From Helichrysum umbraculigerum (Eukaryota > Streptophyta > Magnoliopsida > Asterales > Asteraceae), in NCBI GenBank assembly GCA_949592205.1, contig CATIUR010000001.1, positions 212,790,250 through 212,854,249 of the forward strand: DNA of 64,000 nt. The letters are read 5' to 3'. The position numbers and the translations under genes were made by a program. Positions 1 through 12,040 of the stretch are shown here, in pieces. The notes under the pieces are model-generated. The model was given only the letters and a program-made list of their open reading frames with translations. It did no database searches and was not told the origin of the DNA. Each line of letters begins with the position of its first letter. Position 1 is the first letter of the stretch.

Positions 1-531
1 TAAATGTTAATGGAAAAAAAAGAAAAATTAATGTTGAATGCCTAAAGGAGAGTTTCGTTGAAAACTATGCAGTAGACAAGTAATGTAGGTGCACAATTAA
101 AACGTGAAAATTGAACTAGATCACCAAAGGAAATGAATTAAAAGTATTTGAGTCGCCAGTGATTACTAGTTGTAAAAATTTACAAACATTTAGCCGATGG
201 AAACCAAGCTCAATATCAAGAGGCCGACGTAACTATACTATAAATACATGACCAGTGAATCAATTAAGATAACGTAAGCATCTTGCAAATTTGTTATTGT
301 ATAAATACAAACTAATGATTTACCAAATGAACCAAAAGCATGATATAGTCAACCTAGTGAATTGAAGTTTTATAATACCTAATATTCAAGATGCTTTATT
401 AAAATAATCCAATTTATATGTCCGTAAGAATACAAAAACGAAATTGAACACTAACACGAAGAACACAAGCATCTGTACGACTTAAGGAAAATGTGATTCG
501 GAGGACGGAATCCTTTTAAGGAGGGGAGAAT
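1..531 (+). mobile_element. 3' internal end of a Ty3-type LTR retrotransposon
   Basis: AT-rich non-coding sequence that ends in a purine-rich tract (AAGGAGGGGAGAAT, about 518-531) directly before a TGTAACATCCC start. That arrangement is a polypurine tract followed by a 3' LTR on the plus strand. No gag or pol reading frame is visible, so this is the 3' untranslated part of an element whose body lies left of the window. Ty3 assignment rests on the LTR start only. Confidence 0.6.
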
Positions 532-3500
532 TGTAACATCCCAAAATTTCAAAAATGATTAGTAGATTATAAAAATTATTAATTTAATGATTTTTGATTA
601 TGAATTTGTTGTTTGAAAATATTAATAATATAATAATAGATAAAAGAATTAATTTAATATAACTATATGACTATTGGATAGTTGGATTTTAATTGTAAGC
701 ATAGTTGTTAACTCGTGACTCGACTCGTGATTCGGAGTATTGATTTTTAACTCGTGACTCGTGACTCGACTCGACTCGTAAGAGTCATAATTTTACAATA
801 AATACATATATTTATATCTATATGTATATTAGTGTTTAGATTTCTATCCTTAATTGAAGTAAAACATGATGAAAGTCATTAAATAACACAAATGTTTAAT
901 TTATAATGGATTATTAGTCATTTCCTATCATATTTTGTCATTTTATATTTTGTGTGTCCGGTTTCTGACTCGTAAGAGTCGCCCAAGACTCGTAAGAGTA
1001 TCCCACGACTCGGAAGAGTCAATAAATGACTCGTAAGAGTCAAAGCCATTTACGAGTCAGGGTCCGAGTCGCCTCGTTTTTTGAATTTCTGAGCCGACTC
1101 GTGAATCGTAAGAGTTTAACAACTATGATTGTAAGTAAAAACTTCATCTAGGGACTATTATGCAAATAACAATAGTTGAGGGAGGTTTATTGGCAAAATA
1201 TCTAAACATGTAATTAACCAGGGGATTAGGGAACCCCAATCCCATTCCTTCCATTTAAGACTCCAAGGAAAAGACAAAACCAATTTTGATGGTGATAAGG
1301 GTTTCGATGATGAAATCGAAGAGATAAACACGATAAAATCCGTCAACCGATTATAGTATTCACCGTGGTAGATTGCTTTTTTATATTGATGGTTTATGTA
1401 TTCTTTTTGATGGTTTAAGGGATGAATAATTTCTGTAAAATTTGTTTTCTAGAGGTGTTGTGTGTGAGAACTAAAGATTGATTAGTTACATGACGATTTA
1501 CACGATTGTTGATTCTAAGGAAATCAGTAACTTTGTAAAATCGTGTAAAATCAAATAAAAACCTTTTTAAGCTTAAATTTGGTTTCCAAGTAGAAAATGA
1601 CATTCTCTAAATCTTTTCAGTTTAAACTTTCTGCTAATTCCGACTCTAAAAGGGTCAAACGAATCAATTTTTATAACCGGACAGCTTATTAACGAATGCA
1701 GCAACATGTGTTTTGATCGAATAGATCATTATATAATCGAATTTAAGTCCTAGAGCTTTGAAATTCTGGATAGAACTAGGTTTCTATGTTGAAGATAGGT
1801 CTGCAAATTTTTTTCGAATTTTGTCATGTATAAATGGTCATATTAATTCATGTTTGAAAGGGTGAAAGCTAGACGAGTTGAAATCGTGTAAAAGAAAAAT
1901 GGTACTACTTGTAAGCTCCTCAATTTATCCGTTTCCTTACTTCTTTACTCACCAGTAAGGCTATTAAAACTAAAACTTCACATTTAAATTACCATAGCTA
2001 TGTTTAAATTGGTGGAGTTATAAGAAGATCTAAGGATCATTGGTTCTTAATTATAAAAGTTCACGTACTTGGTTCTCAAATTTAATGGGTCGGTGGAGCC
2101 ACTTGGGATAAATAAGAAGCAAGCTCTTTAATATGTAGAAGGCTTCAAATGACTAAAACATATGCATGACATGTCTTCAAGCATACCAACATAATACGTA
2201 TATAATGCATGAGGATTTTGATAGTCATAATCAGATGGAGAGTGTTGGATATAGATCATGCACTTCAGCTAGACTAGTTTAATATGCGTAGTTTTAAACA
2301 TAGTTTCTTGATATATTGATTATTGTATAGGTGATCAAGCTCATGCGAAGGATTATATTGCACTGAATATGTATCAAATTACGGTAGGATAACGTTTACG
2401 AAAACCGGATGCACGATCAAAACGATATGATTTCATAAGTTTAACTTGTATTATGTAATTATACTTGTTACTCTTTTACGAACGATTATTATATTGCCAT
2501 GACTTACTGGTTTAACTGGGAAACGATAATTGTATGAGGGATGGGAAATCATGGTAGTATATTGGATCATACATGTATGTTGTAACTTCTTTGGATTAAA
2601 TGTACTCGTTGTTTGATGCTAGTACACTACACATATTTGCATGACACTTAGGATTCACGACACGATCAGGGACCCTAGCTATATGTGAACTTAACGAACA
2701 ATAACGAAACTTGAACAATAATAAAGAATAAACTTAACGAACAAATTAGAGATATCTCGGTGACTCCCGAAAGGGTTTCATGATGTTTACCCGTGAGGGG
2801 GCATTACTTTATGATCATAGCACATGATATCTAGACTCTGTCCAGTAGCACCACCCGATTTACGATTACGATTACGATACGGGAATGAACGAATCAGTAG
2901 TGACGTGTCATTCCCTGACGATTAAGATTACGATAACGATAACGATAAGATAATAAAATACGAATCGAATATGATAACGAATACGAATACGATTACGCTA
3001 GGCACGGCTTTAGGATATTATGGTTATATGATATCTTGCTTTGTCCTTAACCTATTATATTGTCACGATTATATGATTATTCATTACCCAGTTTGTATTG
3101 TCATAAATTATGATAATTGTTACTCATGATATACTACGATTATACGATTGTTTTAATTGGATTTGTTTTCTAACAAACTAGTTATACTTACTTAGCTTTT
3201 TAAGCAAACACTTGCTTTTATACTTGCCCAATCGTGTATTCCGTGCAGGTTAGAAAGCTATACGATTACAGATACGAGTGAGATGGGTAGCTTGCTTAAA
3301 AATATAAGGAGTTATGCCTTAGCTCACATACGAATTAATTATGTAATGGATAATGGATTAGTTATATTTCATTGAGTTTTCTTATACTATTGTAATGATA
3401 CGAGTTATGTAACACCGTTACAAGGACTTAACCAACTTTTTTGGTGGCTTTTATTTATAAAATGGGACTTCCGCATTGACTATAATTATTTATTAAAAGT

Positions 3501-3539
3501 TTTTTGAAAACTCATATTTTGGAAAAATCAGAGTTTACA
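532..3539 (+). repeat. Long 3' LTR, Ty3 (Tekay/Del-like), interrupted by a hAT MITE
   Basis: Begins TGTAACATCCC right after the polypurine tract and is taken to end at GAGTTTACA, giving TG...CA termini and about 2.6 kb without the inserted MITE at 700-1127. Long LTRs starting TGTAACA are typical of plant chromoviruses of the Tekay/Del group. It contains degenerate ATTACG/ATAACG microrepeats at about 2857-2999. The right end is inferred, because no partner LTR is in the window to compare and the target duplication cannot be checked. Confidence 0.5.
700..1127. mobile_element. hAT-type MITE with 8-bp target duplication
   Basis: The termini are inverted repeats (CATAGTTGTTAA at the left, TTAACAACTATG at the right) and the element is flanked by exact 8-bp copies of ATTGTAAG at 692-699 and 1128-1135. 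An 8-bp duplication is the hAT signature. The 428-bp interior has no ORF but is filled with copies of the near-palindrome GACTCGTAAGAGTC and its halves GACTC/GAGTC. It lies inside the Ty3 LTR, so it is the younger insertion. Confidence 0.85.
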
Positions 3540-4111
3540 GCTTGGCTTGGGAGGGCTGGTCGACAAGGGAGAGATTGTTAAGATATTGATCAACAAACAA
3601 ATGAAACCTCTAGCCCTCAATTTATAGGTTTATTCAACTTGTTTTCCAAGTTACATGTTTACTCTATAAACCCTCTAGTTTAATAACATATTAAACTAGT
3701 CCCAAAGTTAATAATTTACAACTAGAACCTTGTAGTTTAATAATAATTAAACTAGTTAATTTATTTACAAACTTAATTATAAATAAATTCTTTTAATATA
3801 AACGTTTATTAAATAAATAATTAATTAATTATATATATATATTAATAATATCACTTTATATTAAACTTTACTTTAACTTTCTAATTGCGTTCGACCAACT
3901 AATTAATTTATGTTAAATTAACGATATCGAATATCTTTTATAGTATTACACTACTTGTTCAGTTGTACTCATCGATGTGACCATGCGGTATTCATGTGAA
4001 ACTTGATGTGATATTTATATATTGCGTACATAATCTTTTATGTTAAGTAAAATATTGTTCAACTCCACTTTTCTCAGTTACTCGTTTAGTCGTTTACATA
4101 AACGTCGATGT
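3540..4111. other. Non-coding spacer, possible old copia LTR start
   Basis: No gene seen. At about 3565-3590 a purine-rich AAGGGAGAGAT precedes TGTTAAGATATTG, which resembles a polypurine tract plus LTR start of a Ty1/copia element on the plus strand. The rest is AT-rich with repeated TTAAACTAG motifs. No partner LTR or right boundary could be found, so this is a weak suggestion. Confidence 0.3.
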
Positions 4112-4120
4112 ATCTATTTA

Positions 4121-5835
4121 AAGTAAATGACAAAAATCGGCTACGTACTGCCAACAATTATTCCAAGTATGCAACCTACCCATTTTATTTTCTATGTATG
4201 CAACAAACCGGAAGAATTCGTGTTGATATCTTTGCAAAGTTGTTTTTGACCGTTTGAATATTTTAGTTGCTGACTAGACAGATATGTAAGTTGACACGTG
4301 GAGAACTTTTGCCATGTCATACATACAATTGGATCCGCATCAGCTAAATAGCTTTTTCCTGACTTTTTTTTTATCTTTTTGAAAATTTCTTTTAATAGAC
4401 AATCAAAAATACATCTGCATATATAAATATATACTAATAATAATTAATAATATTATTAAAAAAACCTGTGACTTCCAAGCAAAAGTTTGTCCAACCATGT
4501 TTGTAAAACTAATTGTATGTGAAATGTTAATTAGCGACAGATCACTTGTACCATATATTTATTAATTATATTATTATATATTTTCATATTTCCATTATAA
4601 ATAAGAAAAGGGTTAAGAAAATAAAAAAAAGTAACTTCTTCATGTGAAGAACAAAACAGCAGGAGCATATATCATTATCATCATTAACAACAATACTTTT
4701 AATTGCTTTTAAATTCTGGAAGTAAAAACCCAAATCAACAACCTTAGATTAAAAAATTAAAAAAATTCAAAACCAAAACCTAGATCTATCAATTGTAAAT
4801 CAAACACCAAACGAATATGAGTAATATTATACATTATTACTCATAGGGAGTATACATAATTACTAGTATATGAAATATCAATTCTTCACCAATGCGGTAA
4901 TTCATTAAACTCCAACGGATCTGATTCCGCTGAGGTCGACAACAACAACAAACCGAAATATTGCCATCTACCGTGAACCGAATCGGAGGAAACTTCACAT
5001 CTCAATCGCAACCATCACCAAAATTGTTCACGTCTTGTTACGTCGCCATCACCTGAAACCTTCACATCTCGTTAAACCGCCGACGGCGTCCTTCATCTGG
5101 AAGCTATTTCCAGCAAACTCGACATCGCCGGCGAACGAGCAATCTCCAGTGACCTTTCCGAAGGTTCCTTTGTTCCGGCATAATCTTGGTTTTAAAAATC
5201 TAGAGTTTCGATTTAGGGTTTAGAAATTTGTGAGGATGATGAATCGATTGTGGCCGGATTTTGCAGAAATAAGAGTTGACAGAAATGAGGTTTGAGGAGT
5301 GAAAATTGGGGGTAATTGTTAGGATCAGCGTTTGAACTCATTATTGTACTTTGTTCTTGTTTGTGATTTGGATTGAAACTGAATATTGGGTTTAATTTCT
5401 TTGATTGTTAATAAAAGACAATTTTAAGTTAATATAAATGAAGAAATATTTGAAGGAATTCTGAGTTTAAAGATAACATATGATGAAATTTGATGACGGT
5501 GATGATCTGATGAAGAAAGAAATAAATAATATAAATTTTCTATTTATTTTGTTGAAAAGGAAATAACGAAAAAGATTATTTTATTGAAAGAATTTCTAAC
5601 ATAAAATATATAATAATACTCACTTTTCAAAAATCTAAAAGATCCACGTCAATTTTTTAAGAAAATGAAAAATGCCACGTATTGGATGTTTACCGGGTTA
5701 ACAGGTAACCGGTTACCATATTACTCACATGAGTACAGGTTGTTCCAGTTAGTGGCATACTTGAACAATTTTTTGGATAGATTGCATACTTGGAATAATT
5801 TTTGACAGTACGTAGCTGATTTGTGTCATTTACCC
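4121..5835. mobile_element. Non-autonomous Mutator-like element (pack-MULE candidate)
   Basis: Flanked by exact 9-bp duplications of ATCTATTTA (4112-4120 and 5836-5844), the Mutator signature. The ends are inverted repeats of roughly 80-100 bp: the left begins AAGTAAATGACA and the reverse complement of the right begins GGGTAAATGACA, and both continue through GCTACGTACTG and CCAAGTATGCAA. The 1715-bp element encodes no transposase. Its centre (about 4900-5270) is much more GC-rich than its surroundings and reads like captured host gene sequence. On the minus strand this segment opens with a 5'-UTR-like CTAAACCCTAAATCG. Confidence 0.85.
4900..5270 (-). other. GC-rich captured segment inside the MULE
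   Basis: A compositional island with many CG dinucleotides and short proline/serine-rich frames in an otherwise AT-rich element. On the plus strand a 62-codon frame runs 5035-5223. On the minus strand a typical plant 5'-UTR-like ACCCTAAATCG occurs near 5210. No protein family is recognised. It could be a transduplicated exon/UTR fragment or ordinary MULE filler, and strand is uncertain. Confidence 0.35.
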
Positions 5836-6044
5836 ATCTATTTATTCATGTGGGTCTATTTATAGGAGGAAGTGGGTCCATTAATATAGGAGACTAAAAT
5901 ATAGATTATTTTTATGATAAAACGATAGTCGATAGGTGTCAAGTTTTGTTATGGGTTACCCTATGTGTCTTTAAAAAAATTAATTTCTAATTCATTCTCA
6001 TTTATACCACATAATTTTAGCTATTATTTCTTTTTCTAGTAACC

Positions 6045-8882
6045 TGAAACGCCCCGAAAACGTACCATTTTTTTTTTTTTTTAAACTGAAAACATATTAT
6101 AATTTGTCCCAATTTGATCTACAACTCATGAAATATCTTTTTACTATGTTCTGGGTCAAATTTTGCTCTTAAAATGAAAAAATCAACTTTGTACATACAT
6201 ACGCGATCCTAAATTGATGTCTGGGATCGCGTACTCCTTTGAAAAACTTTCTGATGTAAATTTACGCTATCGTACGCGATCCTAAATTGCTTCTGGGATC
6301 GCGTACTCATGCACAAATCCAATTCTCAGCAAAAGTCATAATTTTGACCAAATTCAAACGCGCATAACTTTTGACTCGGGAGTCCGTTTGACCTGAAATT
6401 TTGCATGCACGTTTATATGACCAAAATGAAGACTTCCCTTTTTGCACTTTTTCAAATTTCACAAAAATTCTCATTTTGACCCGTTAACTCATTTTCGGTA
6501 CTTTTTCACCAAAAATCTTGACACATCAAGTTCTCATTCACTCAAAATCTGACTTTGGTCTTTTTACCAAACTTTCAATAGATCATTTACAACTTACTAG
6601 TGTCATTACAATTAACCTTACTTGAATATAACTTGTTTTGACTCGTAAAACTTATTGGTCGCCCATTTTGGCACCAAACGACCCGATTGGGTTTTTGACT
6701 CTTTCAACCTATTCCTTTGGTAAATTCTCACCCAATTGACTTATTCTAAGTCAAATAACTTCATAACATTTTTATTGAACCATAACATCAAAATTTACCA
6801 TTTCAACTTGCATGAACTAACTTTTCTCATTTTAAATGACTTTCTCATACAAGTAAATTAACATTATTCTTGACTCTTTCTCCTTTGACTTTTCTAAGTC
6901 AAAGCTACATTTCATGACCAATTATAACTTTACATTTTAAAAACATTTCTTTGGGCGATTTACACAATTGGACATTCATAACGATCATTCAAGGAAAAGG
7001 AGCTTATCTAACCGTAAAGCAAGCTCCATTCCACGCTAATCTCTTGCATCCATCTTCTATCCACTTTAACCATTTGGTTCGACCGAACCAAACACCTACA
7101 CATAAAACATCTTACGGGGTAAGCATTAAGCTTAGTGAGTCCATAAGCAATTAAATGAATAATTTCATAACCTTTTTACATACAATAATATCAAAGATAA
7201 TTGTTTACTTTACCACATAACCATTGAGTGAATACCAAGATCACTCTTAATCTGACCTTTACCATATTGCATAAATATAGAAATCATTCTTACATCTTTT
7301 CAATTAGTATCATACCTCTCGTGGCATGAATACTAATACATATTCTGCACACAGTTAAGGATCCTCAACATCTAACATGCCAATTTATACAATTTGACAT
7401 CAAACTAAGCTAATGACATAGTCATTACTTAGATACCGCCAAGCCAATGATAACATCGTTCCTTGGCTCCACAATCTAACATGCCAATTCATAAAAATTG
7501 ACACAAAACTAAGCTAGTGACATTGTCACTACTTAGATACCCAATTATACACGTATATCATACGTGTTCTTCACATACCACGTGCAAGGCACGTACTCTT
7601 CATATGCCACGTTACCTGTCCACCACTTACTTTCACATATAACATGTGTTATCAATACTTACCATAGCAACACTTACATAATCGATATTTGACCACATCA
7701 CAAACATAACAACACTTTATTTGGTTGCATGAACCTTTTGCTCTCGAGCAATCCGGAACATACAACTATTATCCATTTAATCCTCATATAACTCACCTTA
7801 GCCTTTAAGGCAATTAAACCCCTTTAGCTCTTGCTTTGGAGCTTCCATGTCATTTGATCACCTATCATAACATTATCACATAACATACACTTAGCATAAA
7901 TTGGTGATCAATTTAACTAATCATCATCACATTCTCATTACTTTCATAAGTTGATCTTTAATCAACTAAACATAGTCTTTACTTAATTTCACATATCATA
8001 CGAGCTATTATCCTTATTAGCTCACTTTCTAACCATTACTCTTCAATTGAACTAATTAGACTCTTATAGTTAATTAATCCAATTCATATTGCTTTCATCT
8101 TTTTAAGTTATGATCAACATGATCACAACTATACATTAATCACATTAACCATTACCTATTAACCATCTTTAATCATTAACAAGGTTAATTAACATCATTT
8201 ACCATGAATTCACCAAAAACCCCATATTAGGTTTAGTAAATTCTCATTCAATTTCATACTTTTAACTTGAATTAGTGTTAATATCATCATTACTAAGCTT
8301 TACTAACACTAATTAACATTACTTCACTTTACTATTCATGATCATCACCTTGTTCATCTCAAGAACACTTCAAAAATACTTAATCAAATTAGGGTTCTTC
8401 ATTTCTATCTTGATATTAGATTAAGAATCATGATAAATGAACTTAACTAACATCAATTTAACATACCCAAACCATAAATTCGTATTTGAACATATCAATT
8501 TCTTAAAATCTTACAAAAACCCATTTCTAGGTTTAGAAAAGTTGAAGAACATACTTACAATAGGTTAGAAGAGATCAATGAATGATTTCTCAATAGTTTC
8601 TAGCTTCAATTTCATGATTTCATCTTCAATTTTTCTTCCTGAAGTTTTCTTTCTTTCTTTCATGTTTTCTGTATGTGCGTACGTGTATATATGAAGTAGA
8701 TATGTATGAAATTAGAACCGACTCTGTTAAGTGTATTAAAATACACTCCGTACTTATCATTGTCTGGAACTTAAAAACCATTCTCAGTTATTACTATTTT
8801 ATTTTACCTAAAATAATAATAACTTAAAAGAATTACTTTTACTTTTATCATTATAATACTTTTAGATTTTTGGGGTGTTACA
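6045..8882 (-). repeat. LTR copy 1 (leftmost; 3' LTR in element sense)
   Basis: 2838 bp, four bases longer than the others through a longer T run near its left end. By eye it differs from copies 2 and 3 by a handful of substitutions, for example at 7975 (G versus A). Near the left end (U5 side in element sense) are two hairpins with TACGCGATCC/GGATCGCGTA arms, at 6200-6233 and 6272-6306. A 67-codon frame at 6951-7154 recurs identically in each copy but begins at a TTG and has no recognisable domain. Confidence 0.92.
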
Positions 8883-11800
8883 ACTCTCCCCCATTTGTCT
8901 CATTCGTGTCCTCACGAATGTCTCTGGTACCTGATCATTCTTAATACATTCTTTACTTAACCGGAAGTATTCATTCTTAACACATTTCTTTACTTAAGCG
9001 GAAGCGTTCACTTATCTTAACATATCTCATTACTTTCTTGTTCCAGACATAAACATTCATCATTCAGGCCTAACATTTCTCAATTATCTTAACTACATAT
9101 ATATCCCTTTAATACATTTTAACTCATCGCCTTGACGAGTTACTTATCACGTTACTCTGACAACATGAAAATCTAATCAACTTTCTAAACTTTATGCATT
9201 TAAGTAATGCACTTATCTCTTATCAACATATATGACATAACAATCTGATCACTAGAGTGCAAAACACACTAGTAATTAACTTTACACAAAATCCTTTCTT
9301 AACGAAAACACATAAACTGTGCATACTGTTCCATAAATCTGTACTCATAACCTTTTAACATATGAGTTAAACAACTCATTCATATAATCTTTCTAACATA
9401 ATCATTTAACTGGTTATATCTTTTCCACATGAACATATAATCTTTATCACATAAGTACGTAACATTTACATCTTACTTTTCATTAGCACAGAGTGCAATA
9501 TCCAACACAAGGTGCAACATTAATAGTTGTTCCTCTATTCAAAACTAACTTTCTGTTTAGTAAGTGATACTCATAACACTCGCTATTCCATTCTGACAAT
9601 TTATAATTTTATCCCTTCACATTAACAGACCACATACGGAGGTCATTTATACTCAACCACGTAACATCTTGGTACACATAATCACTTAAAACTACTTTTA
9701 CAATCTGAAACCAGCAACATGCTAAAATCTTTACTTTATAACTATTACTTCTACTGTAACATTAACCATGAAAGTAACATTAAATGTTACCTCGTGCAAA
9801 CCAACAATAAAACTTCCAATCTTAATCATAACTAGCAATGAGCTAGTATTCACATAACAACCTTGACTAGCACTACACTAGACTTCTTTATCCTTGCAAC
9901 TAGTTAATCACAGATTTACAAACTATATTTATAACATAATCTTGGTTATGTGAAATCATTTACACCTGTGTAACTTCAAAATCACATAACCTTTATTCAT
10001 TCGGTTTCACTTACATAGTGAATCTTCTTTCTCTTTAACACAAAATGTGTTACTTTCCGTTTCATATCACATTTTAACTCTTACTAGTTGTAGCTTTATT
10101 ACTTTATATTGCCATTATAGTATAACATACAAGTATTTTACACTTACATTTCTTTCAATGGCAATATACTTAACATTCTTACATTCTCAATTACTTACAT
10201 TCTTAAAACGTTCTTTCTTTATTGACACATCTTACAACTTATCTCCTTTAAACTAGACTATTTGGGGTCTTCAGAACCCTCATTCAACCTTTACAATCGT
10301 AACTTATAATTTATAATCATTTACTTGTCTGTCATCATTCCATATTTCATGAAATGATATCTTTTCCTGTTTCATATTACGATTGTTCCTCTCCCATTTA
10401 GGTTCATTCTATCACTTTCTTACCATAAAACCACATGAAAACAATATTTAGTGGTTTAATACTGTTTCACATTAACTGACACATATCTTTCCTTCATTTT
10501 AAGTGTCAAATTTCTGATTAATAGTGGGACTTATAAATTTTTGTGCCCACAATTTTCTAACAATAGATATATCTGTTCACATAATGACGGTAAGTTTTAT
10601 CATAACATTTTAACTATCAATTTCTCACAGTCTTACTCACTTACTGTCTCTCTTTCCACCCCCAATCAAGGCTAACCATCACTAGTTCGCTTATATACTT
10701 AACAATCATGAATCACCCGTGCGTCTTAATATAATAAAACCACGTTGGCCAGGCGTCGTTCTATTACATCAGTTTCACACTTCCATTCATTATTGTCAAT
10801 TATATACCGGTCCAAGTGTGATCATACTTGATTTCATATAATCTGTACAAACATAACACTTAAATCTGCACATTAGGGAATCATAAAGATTCTAACTGAA
10901 CACATAACTATCATCATCATAATTTAATGTATCTACTCACATTAAATTCTTAACATAATAACTGACATAAGTCAGTGTTTCTGATCATCTGTAATTTTGA
11001 ACACATAACAATACTATAACATTTCAATTTATCTAACTCAGTTTCTTGCCAATATAATTTAGCACATACTTGAACATTTGAACATATAGCTAACATAAGT
11101 TAGTTAATCTGTACTTCTGAACTTTCAGCTAACATAGGTTAGCGTATCTGAACATCTGAACTTCTGCACATAACTGAACACGTAAACACTTTCCATAACA
11201 TCTTAACAACATATACATGTTTAAGAATTTACTTGCATATCACATTTATTTTATGCCACTGTGAGTATGAAACCACTCACATACTTTACTTTTCATAAGC
11301 AGTACATTCTACATAACAATTTACACTTTTTCGTTCACATAATAATTTGTCACTTAATGATAACAGAGTATACTAATCCTGTCATCATTTCACATTAATA
11401 GTTTTAACATTTATCTACTACCTTTGCACGTATCTTTCTTTCATTTACATTTGACCAGGAAAATACACCTCTTTCCCAGTCAGCTGAAAACCATACCTTA
11501 ACTTACTTATTTAATAAGCATATTCTTTTCATGTACTCACTTTACCCCGTTCTTAGCATAACCTCCCTCAGGAGTCATTTTATTTCTAACCACATATCAC
11601 ATAACATTAGCAAGGAATTCTAATCACACCTTGCAATTTCTTTACTATATTCTCATTTCTAAGTCTGTAACTTCTTTCAATATTTACATTACTATTCTGT
11701 ACCTTTTCTTAACATTTGCAAGTGTTTTAAAGTTTAATCAAACTATTCAAAACACTCAAAATATCATTAAACATCTCAGCTACTATTTTAACAAGTAGCA

Positions 11801-12040
11801 ATTATTTATCTGACTCATAACAGTGCATTGTATCATTTCAACTTACTTTAACATACAATGCACATAGTCATCATAACAACTTAAACAACTCTTACTGGGG
11901 AATCATATCAGTTCTTTAACTAGAATCTTACTTCTGCATCATAACCATCATAGCACATAAAACATATCACGTTGGTTTAAGTTTGGGCAATCCTATCGTG
12001 GATTACCTAATTCCCTTAAACCATTGCTCTGATACCAACT
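8883..12040 (-). mobile_element. LARD internal region, copy 1 (non-coding)
   Basis: Lies between a polypurine tract (8883-8896, minus strand) and a primer-binding site (12021-12037). It contains no gag or pol frame; the longest frame, 10047-10256, is 69 codons of low-complexity hydrophobic residues and is unlikely to be a gene. The sequence is dense in short perfect hairpins, for example AATTTAATGT/ACATTAAATT at 10921-10948 and GTGCATTGTAT/ATACAATGCAC at 11823-11863. Confidence 0.85.
12021..12037 (-). promoter_or_regulatory. Primer-binding site, tRNA-iMet type
   Basis: On the minus strand the sequence TGGTATCAGAGCAATGG starts three bases after the LTR end. It matches the TGGTATCAGAGC core complementary to the 3' end of plant initiator tRNA-Met. 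An identical site sits at 18013-18029. These sites fix the orientation of the array. Confidence 0.85.

Noticed and set aside
6951..7154. 67-codon frame repeated identically at 12943 and 18935
   Set aside because: Identity reflects the recent LTR duplication and not selection; it starts at TTG, has no domain and lies in an LTR.
10047..10256. 69-codon hydrophobic frame repeated at 16039
   Set aside because: Low-complexity translation of an AT-rich interior. Repetition is due to the tandem array.
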